A stretch of 64,000 nt of DNA from Pelodera strongyloides. Its lineage: Eukaryota; Nematoda; Chromadorea; Rhabditida; Rhabditidae. Positions 1 through 12,016 of the stretch are shown here, in pieces (the stretch's first letter is position 1; each line of letters opens with the position of its first letter). The notes below the pieces were generated by a model. That model was given only the letters and a program-made list of their open reading frames with translations. It did no database searches and was not told the origin of the DNA. The stretch spans positions 1 to 64,000 of the forward strand of contig JAANDG010000595.1 in NCBI GenBank assembly GCA_036852015.1, read 5' to 3'. Made by a program: the position numbers and the translations under genes.

Positions 1-814
1 ACTAGTTATGACATGACTAGTTCTCTAGCCTAGCAGTTAATGTTTAAGTAGCCAACTTATAAGCAACAACCAATGATTACATCACTGGTAACTAAACGCT
101 AGACCAGTTTCATACCAGTTCGAGATGCGATAAAATGATCTTAACTTGAGATCGAATTATCCAGAGGATTTGAGCAGTTGATATAAGAACGAGATGATAC
201 GTTGGTAATGGAGCACTTCCATCAAGCTTTCCCTGTTAGCTCCGGTAATCTACCGATGTGGGTGGGATTCTCTTCTTTTTTTGGCTCGTGTTGTCAAAAC
301 TTTAAAGTTGATTTCCAACTATTGGTCCTTGTATACCTTGTAAACAATAACAAAAATGAAATCCTATTATGTTCAAGTCGCAACTAGGTTTCCGTCAAAG
401 TGACACTTCAAAACGTTCATACTTCGAAGCCTTTGACTGCCAGGACTCTCCGTTTCGAGTACTACTCTTGATCTCATCTCTCTTCTCTCTCTCTCTTTCT
501 CTCTTTTTCTCTCTCTTTAATATCTCTATCATCTCTCTATGCCTCTCTCCATATGTCTGTCTCTGTCTCTCTGTCTCCCTGTATCTCTGTCTCTCTCTCT
601 CTTTCTCTATCTTTCTCTCTCCCTCTTTAATATCTCTATCATCTCTCTATGTCTCTCTCTATGTCTCTCTGTCTCTCTGTCTCTATATTCCCATGAGAAA
701 TCAGCCCACGATCTAATATACATCATCTGTTCTTCCAAATGTCTTCAACTTCTTTCGTTTGTTTCTATCGATATAAAGTGACGATCGTTGTTTGCTATTT
801 ACTGCCCTTTAAGT
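1..814. other. Upstream region of collagen A, no gene seen
   Basis: No open frame here looks like a gene. Frames between about 370 and 780 are low-complexity Ser/Leu/Cys products of a CT-rich tract. The segment directly upstream of the collagen start at 815 should hold its promoter. An acceptor-like TTTAAG lies one base before the ATG and could serve trans-splicing, but it lacks the usual TTTCAG form. Nothing else is recognised. Confidence 0.6.
480..690. repeat. Imperfect (CT)n microsatellite
   Basis: About 200 bases of pyrimidine-only or nearly pyrimidine-only CT/TCTC sequence. A block reading roughly TTTAATATCTCTATCATC occurs twice (about 519 and 626), so the tract also contains a short tandem duplication. 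Confidence 0.85.
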
Positions 815-3800
815 ATGAAGGTCCACTCGGCGACGTTCCTTGCATCATCTCTGTCCGGAATAGCATTGGTCCTATGCCTTCTGGCAATGATCCAAATTTC
901 GAATAACGTGCGCGAACTTTGGGACGAACTCGAGTCGGATATGGGCATGTTCAGGGTAAGGCAGAGCCTTAGATACTGTAGTGTAGATCCTCCAAATAAT
1001 GATGTACAAGGGCTAGTGCGCTCGTCCCTAACGCACATAACCCAGGTTCGGATCTTCCCCGGAGCCAACGTGAAAATTCTATGGTTATAAACGGATATCC
1101 AATGTTCCAAAAACGACTAACTGAAATAAATCAACAAGAAGATAAAATTTTGTGATTTTTTACATTTCAATAAAATTTATTATATTTTAAAAAAATCGAT
1201 GTATTTAGCTTCAAACCGACGATACCTGGCGTGATCTTATTTCAATGACGCGGAAAGTAAAGCGGCAGGCTTACGGATCCGGACCAAGTAGTTACAGAGA
1301 GGGAGAGACCGGGGAAAATCTGGAACCCCCTACCTTCCATGCCCCGGGTCCCGGGCAAAACGTCTTTATTCACGAGCCATCTGGTGAGATTTTGTATATA
1401 TGAGACATGAGACATGAGACTTTGTATACTTACTGTATGCAGAGGTCCTACAGTACAGTTTACCCTACGACATACACATAAATATGGCAGAAATAGAACT
1501 TTAAAATATATTTTTTTTAACTCATTTTTGTGCCGTTTTTTGCCACTGGCAATAAGCTGCTAGTGGATATATTGCGAAGAATTATCTCTAATCTTCACAT
1601 TATTGATCCAAAATCGAATCAATATATCCTTATTGAAACGTAAACAGAAATATTAAAGCGAAATGCTAGCCCCTTTGGAAAATTTGCATATGATAAGCAA
1701 ATCCTATGTATCCTATGCTAATTTTGTACGATCGTCCACGGCAATCGTACAAAATTAGCATAGGATACATCGGATTTGCTTATCATATGCAAATTTTCCA
1801 AAGAGGCTAGCATTTCGCTTTAAAGGATCGCAGTCACTACAAATTCGTATTTTTTATTCGCTTTTCATTAATTGTTCAAGTATGTGAAGAAAACGACGAT
1901 TCCAGCGCCAAAGTACGGCAAAACGAACTCAGGGAGAGAAATCCCTGTTTATGACTTTTACTTATATACCGTAGTTTATAATTGCCCGTATAGAGTTTCA
2001 TAATAAATACCCTGCAGTGATAAACCACGCGCCAGGTGTAACACTGCAGGATGTTCACTCTCCAAGTACCCCTGGCAATTGCATATATGCACCGGCGTCG
2101 GTCATTTATCAAAACTCATTCTCATTGCTTTCTCTCCCTGAGTTCCATTTTATGTGGATTTTTATGGGCTGCATATTGTTTTATAAATCTGATTGCTTCT
2201 AATAAAAATCGAATAAAAAAGTTGATTTTGAAGTGACTGCCTTCCTTTAAAGCAAAAAGCGGGGTAAGAGACAGATTCTGTTCCACAGAGGTAGCAAGTC
2301 CTTTACTTACATATATGGTACATGAAAACACTTGTTGTCAACTAAAATACTTACACTAGCTTAAATAAAATTACACGGAACTAAAACAAACATACACATA
2401 CACAATGCAAAGCCGTAGGAAAAAAGTTATGCTTGTCATGTAAAAGAGAAACTTCTTAAAGGAACGCAGTCACTCCAATTTCGTCACTTTACTGCAAATA
2501 TAATATAGGAAAGATTTGAGAAAAATACTCTACCAAAGCCAATTTATTTGAAATATGTGGTTTTTGTGGTATTTGTGGAAGTGAAGTGATTTTCGTTAAA
2601 ACCCATGTGGTCAAACTAAAGCCCTGAATAGATGTCTCTCCTGGATTTCGACCATTTCAAATTCCTGTATTTTCAGGTCCCGCTCCTCCTCCCAGTTGCA
2701 ACTGTGATCCGGAGCGCCAGAAAATGTGCCCCCGGGGACCGCCCGGACCAAAAGGCGAACCGGGAGCACCCGGTCATAATGGTCTCAACGGGCTTGATGG
2801 GAAACCTGGTGAACTGATTTTATTTTTGATGATTTTGATTGTACAAAACAAATTGTTGTCACAAAAATCATGAGTCTCGTCCTGGAATGTTATTTTTCTA
2901 CATTGGCGTTCAGTAGTATTTGTCCACTTCGTCGTTTGCGCAACGGCGCAACTATACGTTTCATAATGCACATAAGTTGAATGAACGAAAGAAAGGAGCA
3001 TTGGTATACCTAACTCAACCACTATATCCCACTTTTTGTATTCTAATTTGTTATTGCAGGGCACGACGCCGATGATGTTGAACCTGCTCAGGGTGAGGCT
3101 GGCAATTGTTTCTATTGTCCGCCTGGAAGACCTGGTGCACCAGGACCAATTGGTAGCCCAGGTCTTCGTGGTATGCGAGGGGAGAATGGGAGACTGGGAC
3201 GTCCAGGAAAGGATGGCCACCCGGGAAGACCGGGCCTCATGGGACCACAGGGATACGCTGGAAAGACCGGACCGGAAGGAAAAACTGGAGAAAAGGTACT
3301 GTGTTGTTTCCAATAACCTCTGGTAAATTAAGGTTGGTACACTTTAACGGCTATTGGTACTTTGAAACCCGAGGTGCTAATAAGGCCCATATTCAAAAGT
3401 CCGTCAAGGACTGTATAGCCATAATGTAATTGACGCTTTTTTTATTGAATTTTCATATACATTTTAAAACTTTCGATTTTTGGTCTATTTTATTCAATGT
3501 TAGGGTGCCGACGGTCGGAAGCCTATTGGACGTCCCGGGCATAAGGGCATTCGCGGACATCCCGGTGATGTGGGACCTGTCGGAAACCCTGGCCACACAG
3601 CACCCACAGGAGACCCAGGACCCCAAGGCCCACCCGGACCTACTGGTCCTCAGGGGCCCAAGGTTAGTCGTTGAAAAAGCACATGTTTCAAACAAATTAT
3701 CTAATTGTAACAACGTGCTCTAGTGTAGTAAAAGTAAAAGGTAGGTTTATATCCCGGAATAAAATCAAAGACACAGATGTAAATCTTCTATATACAAACG

Positions 3801-4238
3801 GTTATTACGATGTCTGCTTAAAAACCTCAAGCTTGGGTATTTAAGCCAATAATAATAATGAACAGTGAACACTAGGGCTACTATATTGGTATCAAATCAT
3901 AGACCGGGAAAGAAATAAAACAGGAATATGCCAAAAATTCTTCTCACTTTGGAAACCAGTTTTTAGAAAGATACCACAGTAATTTAGAGTTCGCTTTTCT
4001 GGGAAATTAGAGTTTTCCACCACTATTCCCCATGTTGTAGAAAATTCCCTATTTTAAAAGCATTTCCCAAATTAACTCCTTTCAGGGTGTCGATGGCGGT
4101 CCGGGCCGTGAGGGTAAGGACGGTCGTGTTGGCCACGATGCCGCCTACTGTCCGTGTCCGGAACGTGGGCAATTCGGAAAAGGTGCCAGAGGACGCGGCC
4201 GCGGAGGCGTAGGATCTTACCCAACTTCTGGAAAATGA
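815..4238 (+). CDS. Cuticle collagen A (six exons, 331 aa)
   Basis: Structural collagen secreted by the hypodermis and assembled into the exoskeleton. Exons: 815-955, 1209-1383, 2677-2808, 3060-3295, 3504-3662, 4086-4238; all phases match and the sum is 996 nt. Residues 1-47 are the nematode cuticle collagen N-terminal domain, with a hydrophobic segment near residues 9-27. RKVKR at 62-66 is a subtilisin/furin-like maturation site. Gly-X-Y begins after a Cys cluster ([12 protein letters not shown]). The second Gly-X-Y block follows CFYCPPG and carries a non-Gly triplet in exon 5 (HTAPTGD). The C-terminus has the Cys knot YCPCPERG and a Gly/Arg tail. Exons 4 and 5 match collagen B exons 3 and 4 in length exactly (236 and 159 nt). 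Intron 2 (1384-2676) is absent from collagen B. The collagen call is firm; the orthologue is not identified. Confidence 0.93.
1653..1823. repeat. 171-bp palindromic MITE, family A, copy 1
   Basis: Near-perfect inverted repeat in intron 2 of collagen A. It begins TTAAAGCGAAATGC and ends GCATTTCGCTTTAA. The two arms pair along almost their full length around a short centre near 1735 containing GTCCACGG. Copies of identical length lie at 32843 and 37421. No coding capacity. Confidence 0.85.
1820..2250. repeat. Inverted-repeat element, family C, copy 1
   Basis: Begins TTTAAAGGATCGCAGTCAC and ends with GTGACTGCCTTCCTTTAA. Inner inverted segments (AACTCAGGGAGAGAAAT near 1925 and its near complement near 2130) show that it folds on itself. 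It abuts family A copy 1, sharing the TTTAA junction, so one may have inserted at the end of the other. Related copies lie at 45863 and 58247. Confidence 0.75.
2456..2560. repeat. Partial family C end
   Basis: A single end (AAAGGAACGCAGTCACTCC) followed by sequence resembling the family C copy at 58247, but without a matching right end. It is probably a truncated copy, also inside intron 2 of collagen A. Confidence 0.5.
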
Positions 4239-5121
4239 AAGAAGAATTAATATATTCAGTGTTGTTCAGTTTTGGATAAACGATTTTACAAATGCCTTTG
4301 TTTTGTTTTTAAAGACAGGAAAACAAAAAAGGGATCACACTTCTGTTGGCCGTTCTGCATTCTGTATTACAAAACAGCATACTGCGCTCAGGACACCCGT
4401 GCAGGTTCGGGTAAATAAGGGCATAGTATGCTTTAGTCAAGATACAAAACCAGAAGCAGAAGCAACAGGGCTTCAAACATTTTTCGGGTAGAGAGTTGCC
4501 AAGATGTAGTTTTATCCCCGGTAACATTTCAGTTAAAGCGAAATGCCGGCCGTTTTTTTTAAACATATCGACTACACATCTCGAAATCAAAAAACACAAA
4601 TGTAACTCATCTTTATACAATGGTTTCTTTGATATTATTCCATAAGCCGGACATGCACGCATATCTACATTTTCTATCTATTCCTTCTCACATTACTGAC
4701 TGATCGCGTTGAATCACCATACTGCTCTCAGTTGACGCTGAATTATCAAATTGGAATTAATTTTTTTTAGTTGTTTTTACTGCAATGGATCAATATCAAT
4801 GTGGGTGCCTATATCTGCCGTGACTTACTATAATAAAGGTTTATTGATTACATAAATAACATATAGAATCAAAAGGCGCCCTAAGACGGCGACGCGTATA
4901 AAACATCCCATACTGACAAAGGGCCATGGTTCTTCCAAAACAAATTTTTGATCGTCGGTCAGAATAAGAAGTTGTCCAAATCATGATTACAGCGTAAATC
5001 CAGTTAAATGTCGTTTTCAAATATTTGCAGAAAAAACATAGGTATGAGTTCAATCATTTTATTGCACGCTGAACTTTTGGTCGGATTGAAATTACAATCG
5101 GGAAAGTTTATTGTCCGATGA
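4239..5121. other. Convergent 3' region between collagens A and B
   Basis: Short 3' flanks of two tail-to-tail genes. An AATAAA on the minus strand near 5111-5106 follows the collagen B stop and is a likely polyadenylation signal. A truncated family B MITE end (TTAAAGCGAAATGCCGGCCG) lies at 4532-4580. No further gene is seen. Confidence 0.6.
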
Positions 5122-7241
5122 TTATTTTCCGGTAACGTAGCTGGCACCGCCGCCGCCTGCTCCACCGCGCGCGCCTCCGCGTCCGCCCTTTCCGCCGAAC
5201 GCTCCGCGTTCCGGACAGGGACAGTAGGCGGCATCGTGACCGACACGACCGTCCTTACCTTCGCGGCCAGGTCCGCCGTCGACTCCCTAAAGTTAAAAGA
5301 TAAGCAAGTGTGTGTATCTCGATAATATTCGAGTCGGAGTAATTTTCACAACGATCAACGCGAGCGCACTTCAGACTTCAGACTGATGTCTGAGTTGTAC
5401 TGCTGACTCCGGTTTAAACCGTTATACAATACACTCACAACAAGAAAATTCGATTGGCTGTCTAATAACGAGCACGAGTGTTTGAAGGAGGTAATTCACT
5501 CGTGTCTATGTCATAGAGCAATAAACTGTTGTACCCGGCTGCTATAAGAGAGTAAACAAAGTAAATAAAATCCAGAATCCTACCTTAGGTCCAGCGGGTC
5601 CAGTAGGTCCAGGTGGTCCAGCGGGTCCGGCGTCTCCCTCTCCGGGGCTGTGTCCCGCTGGTCCTTCGGGTCCAGGCTCTCCGGGGTGTCCACGAAGTCC
5701 CTTGTGTCCAGGTCGTCCAATGGGCTTGCGGCCATCAGCTCCCTGAACATGGTTTTAAATAAGCAACAGTGTAGAAGGTCAAAAATAGACAAAGTTTTCA
5801 TGCGCTCGTGTAATCTCTTCTTACTTAGCGCTCATATGTTATTTATTTGTTTCTATAATTTAGGAACCTCTGTCAACACCACTGAACAAGTTTAAAGAAG
5901 TTTGTTCACGTTGGCAGCCGCAGCGACCTGACACCACATCTAACGCTATGTGAAGAGTCAATACGCTAATGGGCCCAGTCTCAAGACTGTCAAGAGTCGA
6001 AAACTATCGTAACCCACCTTCTCTCCGTGATGTCCATCGGGTCCGGTCTTTCCGGCATATCCCTGTGGTCCCATCGGTCCGGGGCGTCCAGGGTGGCCAT
6101 CACGTCCAGGTCGTCCTTCCCGGCCGTTTTCTCCCTTCATTCCCCGGTTTCCAGGCTTTCCAACTGGACCGGGAGCACCAGGTCGTCCGGGTGGACAATA
6201 GAAGCAATTGCCTGACTCACCTTGAGCCGGCTCCACATCTTCGGAATCGTGGCCTGCAAGAAATTTCATACTTTAATTTTATACGTCGGAATCAGAGCGG
6301 CTAAGCCTAAGCCTAAGCCTAAACCCACGTTTGTTTAGTAGGTAGGGTAGATGTGGCGACCCATAGTTATTACTTTTATTTCGCAATGTAGGTCCAAGCT
6401 AATTTTAAAAAAATTTACAGACAAGCATAGCACCGTGTATTGACTGGTGAAAAGACTGTTCCAGAATTATCACGCAGTTTATTTAATAATAAACTTTATT
6501 ACGCTACAGTTTTCTCGACACCTCCCCGCACACAAGAATATTTTCTGTGGTCAGGTGGGAATTCTATCTGTATCTGGTAAACTTTAAAGCTTCCCACCAT
6601 GCTTTCCGTCCAACCCAGGGAATCCATTGAGTCCAGGTTTTCCTGGAGATCCCTTGGGACCTGTTGGGCCTCTTGGGCACTTCTTCTGCCTCTCCGGGTC
6701 ACAGTTGCAGCTCGGTGGCGGTGCTGGGCCAGAAGGTTCGTGGGCAAATACACCCTCAGTCGACGGAGCAAAACTGGGCCCAGTGCCTGACTTAGGTCCG
6801 GCCGCTTCGTAGCCGCCCGCATTGTAGGACTGACGCTTATGACGGATCTGTGCGCCCATCTGCTGCATGTCGGACCACATGCCGTTGGTCAGGCCCTGTA
6901 ATAGATAAAATTATAGTACATGCCATTAGTTTACCTAAGGCATATAGAGTTTGGAAGCTAAGGGCACATATGAACCATTAGAGTAGGCCTGTCTGGCAGG
7001 ATGGGGGCAGGGGGGGGGGGGGGGGCCGCGGAGCCGCGGAGCTATTTTATTTTGTTAATCCTCGCTCTTTGGTGAGCACTTCCCTTATCTTCCGACTTAC
7101 CCTGAACTTGTCCATGTCGACGTCGAGTTCGTCGAAGAGCTCCTGCACATCAGAATAGATTTGGCCGATTGCCAGAAGACAGAGAACCAGGGCGATTCCG
7201 GACGCGGAAGAAGCGAGGAAAGTGGCCGTGTGCACTTTCAT
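5122..7241 (-). CDS. Cuticle collagen B (five exons, 332 aa)
   Basis: Cuticle collagen, close paralogue of the collagen at 815-4238. Exons in transcript order: 7241-7101, 6895-6598, 6253-6018, 5742-5584, 5286-5122; sum 999 nt with all phases consistent. It has the N-terminal cuticle collagen domain (residues 1-47), RHKR at 65-68 as likely proprotein cleavage site, then Ser/Thr/Gly-rich spacer, [12 protein letters not shown], Gly-X-Y, CFYCPPG, a long Gly-X-Y block and the C-terminal YCPCPERG followed by a Gly-rich tail. A one-triplet break in Gly-X-Y (HSPGEG) sits where collagen A is also broken. The HEPSG-P junction split by an intron in A is uninterrupted here. A TTCTCAG two bases before the ATG is a possible trans-splice site. 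Confidence 0.94.
6301..6322. repeat. Interstitial telomere repeat (TTAGGC)n
   Basis: About three and a half units of CTAAGC (complement TTAGGC), the nematode telomere unit, inside the second intron of collagen B. Similar short arrays lie at 11914 and 13502. Confidence 0.85.
7010..7025. repeat. Homopolymer run of 16 G
   Basis: A run of sixteen G on the plus strand (C in the transcript), in intron 1 of collagen B, followed by a small CCGCGGAGCCGCGG palindrome. The exact length may be subject to sequencing error. Confidence 0.8.
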
Positions 7242-9532
7242 CTCTGAGAATTAGGATTTATTGATTTGTTGATCGATTTGCACAATATGCGCATTCGACA
7301 AGTTTTGGCATAGAAGCTAAGCACGTCCTCTTTTCATAGAAACAACAGTTACAACTAGCATCAACTTCCTATCAGTTAAATATAGAGAGCATAAATCGTT
7401 GTTTGATAAACAAACGAGCCCGATTTACTATATATATTTCGCATATAATAAACTGAAGTTAGAAGTGCAAGGTACATTCAGTACTATTCAATAAGGAACA
7501 GATAGTTAGCTACATAGAGTAATAAACATTGGTATTAGAATATAAAATCCTTCAGCTGCGCTCTGAAACAAAACAATGCTCTAATCCGACAATGTAACTG
7601 ATAAATCCCGCTTTTATAAGCCATTTTCTCGTGCGTGCGATTGATATCAAACCAGTATACATAGCTGATAGATAACAGTGGTAACAATTGCACAAAAAGG
7701 AAGCGTATGAACAAGTTTTTGAGCCGTTGCTCTATCAAGGCTCCGGATCAGATCGTTTTTTGACAACTATATGCATATCACAAACAACACGCTTTCCAAG
7801 TAAACATGAGCAGTTGGTTTCGTTTGAGATCAGTTTGAACAAATTCCGCATCACATTTGCGTGCCAAACTAGCCTTTTGCACACAATATGAATAAAAAGG
7901 ATTCTCGTGTATATACTAAATGATAAATCATTTCATTCATCAAACAATCCAGAAAAAAAAAAAAATTAACATAAAGATAATAATAAAAACACACTTACAA
8001 TTAGGATCATACATACATAGAAACACACAACAATGGACCAAAAAAAACTTTTTTTTTACAAAGTACTTGGGTTGGAAATCGAATTAAATCGCAACATAAT
8101 TATTGACATAACATAATCGCAGTTTATTATTTTGTGTACAAGCCTTGAACAAATCAACAAATGAGACGTGATGAAATATGATTTTGCTCCGGCGACATTT
8201 TCCACTTTCCGTGAAAAACACAGTATTCTTATGAATTTGGTTTTATTTTTTGGCTATTATTAGTAGTTTATATTGTTTTTTTTTTAATTATGACTATTGC
8301 TGAATTACTCAACAACATTTATGTGTGCTGTGTAAACCATGATGATGCGCACCTCCACTCAAGGTGTTAGCGACTAAATTACCATACTAACCACATTCGC
8401 ACGCTAACTGCGCACCAGTGGCCCACAGAACAAGACAAAGATAAATAAACTCGTATATTTATCTCACCTTGTCAACCACACCGAAATAGTATTTGCTTAT
8501 CGAAGTTTACTAAAGAAAAAGTAATTGGTCCCTTTATAGAAAAAGTAACTCTCTTCCAAATCTTTCCCTCTCAAGACTTGTTTTTTTTTTCTTCCAATAA
8601 GTGTATTTTACTTATAATTAGCAATTTCCAAAAAAGGTGTCATTCAAATTTAGATCCCAGTGGGTCTCTGTCTTGGTGTCTATGAACTCTCTCTCAATTT
8701 ACAGCTCTCTCCTTAGGACCCAAGCCACGCCCCCAACCACCACAGAGGGTCTCAGTCAACGGAAGCTCCTGCTCTCATGCCTTCCAGCTGGCATTTATTT
8801 ATCCGAATAAAGAACTGGACCTTAGTTAGGGCCTAGGGCATCTAGGCTACTTTAGAACCTTAAAAGTCTTAGGCTTTATGTCCCAGGGTTGAGGTCCCAG
8901 CCTGTGTTCCTCTCATTAGCCGAATAATATCATTATCCTTTTTTATGCGGTCTCTTACTTCATTGACGTGACGAAGTTTGATTTTATTTTCCTTTATAAC
9001 AAGTAACGATAACACCTTTGGAAAGAAAATGATCATACCTATCTCTTTTTGAAACAGGATATCACTTTTTACCTATTCCGCTGGGGAAAGAGCAACTCCG
9101 AAATAAGTCAAAGACACTATTTTAATCTTTAGTCTATATTCTTTCTGTTTTGATTCTTTTTTTTGTCTGCCAATAAATCATATTATTAATTTATTTTTGT
9201 CGCCATCGCGCAGTGCCGGTTTACTGGTTTACAGTTTACCAACAATAATGCCAATTATTTTTCAGGATAATCACACAACTACCAGAATCTCGGACTTGGT
9301 TTTATTCACTGCATAAAAGTATGCCTTGATGTCCGTCCATTTTGAATGCTGCCACTATGCCAGTGCTTCAACTTCTAAACAATCCTATATTCAACAGCGT
9401 CAATCAACAATACTGTATTCTAATATTCAGCTACAAAGAATCTACGCTAAGTCAAAACAAAGGCTCGGGCGTACTCGAGCTACTACACCGACACCACTTG
9501 ACAATAATACAATAAAAGCATGTCCCTACACT
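7242..9532. other. Divergent upstream region, collagen B and Ly6-like gene
   Basis: About 2.3 kb without a convincing gene, between the start of collagen B (-) and the start of the Ly6-like gene (+). It is AT-rich with several A/T runs. Promoters for both genes are expected here, but I see no specific element that I can name. Confidence 0.5.
7244..7250 (-). promoter_or_regulatory. Candidate spliced-leader acceptor before collagen B
   Basis: On the minus strand TTCTCAG ends two bases before the start codon at 7241. A 3' splice consensus with no upstream coding exon is typical of spliced-leader trans-splicing in nematodes. This is an inference. Confidence 0.4.
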
Positions 9533-11139
9533 ATGCCTTTGATAAACTTATTAAAAGCCTCATTTCCTAAAACACCCCAAATATTCTCATTAATAATTTT
9601 ATTGTTATTATTTATCAATCCTGTAAGTGGACTGTCGTGTATGACATGTGTGCCAACTCCTGACTCGACACAGTTAGACAGGTAAGTAGCCAACAATGTA
9701 TAAGTCCTCAAGTAAAGTTAATTAGAGCTAGCTTACTTGTAAGATCCTTAACTAATACTGATAATATGCCGAAAAAAACGAAAAAGTTTCGTTGTATTTT
9801 TGTTTTGCTACCATTGGCTTGCTTATTGTTTGTTATAGTCATAGTTCTCTTGAAGCTGAAGTTTCAGTAATCAACACACGTAAATTGTCAAAGGTTCTTA
9901 CTAAAGATTATTCAAGTATACATTCCTAAATGACTGTATTATCCTACGATAACTCTTACGGTAGTCACCGTCCAGAAAATATAGCTCCCAACTTGTCAAA
10001 GGTTCGACGCTCATCACTCTGTCCTCCGCCTACATATTTTCCTTACAGGTTTCGCGTGACAACACGTTTATCGCGTCCATTTTGTCCCATGGAACCAATT
10101 CAATGTGACAGAGATCAAGACGCATGTGTGACAATTACTATGCATATTGGTAAGGGAACTTTTTAATGCCTTGCTTATAACCAGTAATGAACAATTTACG
10201 CAGGGTTTATTCTACCCCCTAATTTTTCACGTTATTCATGTGTCTGTAAAAATGTCGTGCCATATTTCTTTTCCTTATTTTCATATCTATCAACTGTGTC
10301 GACTTTTACAACGCATATCTAAACTCAACCAATTTAAAAAAACATTTTATTGTTTAGTAATGTACACAATGAATTACAACAGGCAGAGGTAACCAAAAAG
10401 AATAAACAAAAAAATGTCACTACTTCTTACAATTAGTAATGTGCACAATTAATGACAACTGATAAGTAAACAACGAAAAAATTGTTATATAGTCAAGTAG
10501 GTAGGCTACTATTCCATAACCCTTGAAGGAATTTCCGGTATTACAAAAAGTTTACCACGTACTTAGCCAGAGATCAGATGGAGGCTGCTGTGAGTGTTTG
10601 ACGTACAAAGCTAAAGCAAGGGTGCAGAATCCAAAAAAATGTTTTCTTTTCAATGACAATCCATATTCGTACAAGCCTTAATTTACACTTGTACGTCGAC
10701 ATTTTTTTCAAAAGCTACCCCAATCTCCGTCCGATCTCTGGTTCAAGCTATTTAAGAGCTGCACAACATAATTTACATAATGGCAAACATTTAGGTGGCG
10801 GCGAATACTGGCTGGGTGCCGGTTGCGAGCGAAGGAATAATTTTCAGCATATGGCTTGTCAGAATGTGCGCACTCTAACGCGGTCTGTACAACTCGGTGA
10901 GTAGTTTCTAATTTATAAGTTAATCATTCTTACAAAGAAAACAGAACTGTCTTGGAGAACCATGTCCTCCACCACTTTAATTAATACCGTGCCTAACTTC
11001 AGGCTACGTTCACGAACGGCGAGCTCTCCAACGCGTGTGCGTTTGCACGCGCGAAATGTGCAACTCCGCCCGACTAGGGTCTCCCTCCAAATTACTCCTA
11101 CTACTTCTAATTATATTCGGTCTCTATCAAAGGAACTGA
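9533..11139 (+). CDS. Ly6/uPAR-like GPI-anchored secreted protein (162 aa)
   Basis: Exons 9533-9681, 10049-10149, 10795-10896, 11003-11139; 489 nt, phases consistent. Residues 1 to about 33 form a signal peptide with a strongly hydrophobic core (SLIILLLLFINPVSG). The mature part begins with CMTC and has regularly spaced cysteines ending in CVCTREMCN, the Cys-Asn ending typical of three-finger Ly6/uPAR modules. The last 20 or so residues are hydrophobic (LLLLLLIIFGLY), as in GPI-attachment signals. AATAAA near 11275 suggests the 3' end. The start at 9533 was preferred because it gives a clean signal peptide; the frame is open further upstream. Which nematode Ly6 subfamily it belongs to, and its ligand, are unknown. 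It converges on UPF2. Confidence 0.8.
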
Positions 11140-12016
11140 TCAAACATAAACAGTAAATCAATCAATATTTCAACTTTCAACCAACTACGGGTCATCTCTA
11201 CTTTCCATAGCGCTGCGGTTCCACACCGCCACTACACGGGTTCACCTATTCCCTTATTAGGTAAGTCATTGCCCAATAAATAAAATTTCTCCCCTCGCCC
11301 CAATACAAAACTACACAAACCCCCCAAAAACACTAAATTCAATAACTAAAATCGAAATATCTTGTTGAAAAAATCGATAGATTCATCATTCTTCCCGACT
11401 ATAAACTACAAAAAACCCATCTGAATACTTTATGCTCCCGGCCCTCTCTCAGGTGAGTGAACAACACGAAATAGCAGGCATTTTGACCCTCTTTTTTGAC
11501 TTTTCAACCAAGGAACTCTCGTGAATAATTCGGTATTCCCGGCTTATGCCCCATACCCCCAACCAGAGGGATGTGGCCCCCACCGAGCGAGTAAAACCCA
11601 AACTGACTGAGGGCCCCTAAGGTAAAGGTAAAGACAAAAAAAGAAGAGAATATTTGGGCGTGAAAAAAACTAGGAACACAAATAGCAACCATACCAACGA
11701 GGACACAACTGTACGTACAATCAGCACAACTACTAACAGCTTCATAAAATCATGCACATTACCGATTACTCCCTGATACAAGGCACACAACCCTTTAAAA
11801 ACAAAGCGCAAAAGAACAGGCGGGAAAAGCGATAACGAATATACTGTTTTCATATGCTCTAAGCTATAATAGCAAAGTGGACGTGACGTCAGCCAATTGG
11901 TCAAAATCCCCAACTAAGCCTAAGCCTAAGCCTAATCCAGTAACTTGCAGATTCGTCCATCTCCATGATATTTCCAAATTCCTCAACAGTCATCCGTTCG
12001 AAACAGTCAGCGCAGC
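11140..12016. other. 3' region between the Ly6-like gene and UPF2
   Basis: Convergent 3' flanks. Holds AATAAA for the upstream gene near 11275 and a telomere-like array at 11914-11936. An open minus-strand frame at 11617-11913 is hydrophobic and low complexity and is not taken as a gene. Confidence 0.5.
11914..11936. repeat. Interstitial telomere repeat (TTAGGC)n
   Basis: About three and a half units of CTAAGC, lying just beyond the UPF2 stop codon in its 3' flank. Confidence 0.85.

Noticed and set aside
2774..3313. 179-aa open frame on the minus strand
   Set aside because: Antisense shadow of collagen A exons 3-4; collagen sequence often leaves the reverse strand open.
11617..11913. 98-aa hydrophobic open frame on the minus strand
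   Set aside because: Low-complexity Leu/Val/Phe product of AT-rich 3' flank, with no start context, splice support or family feature.
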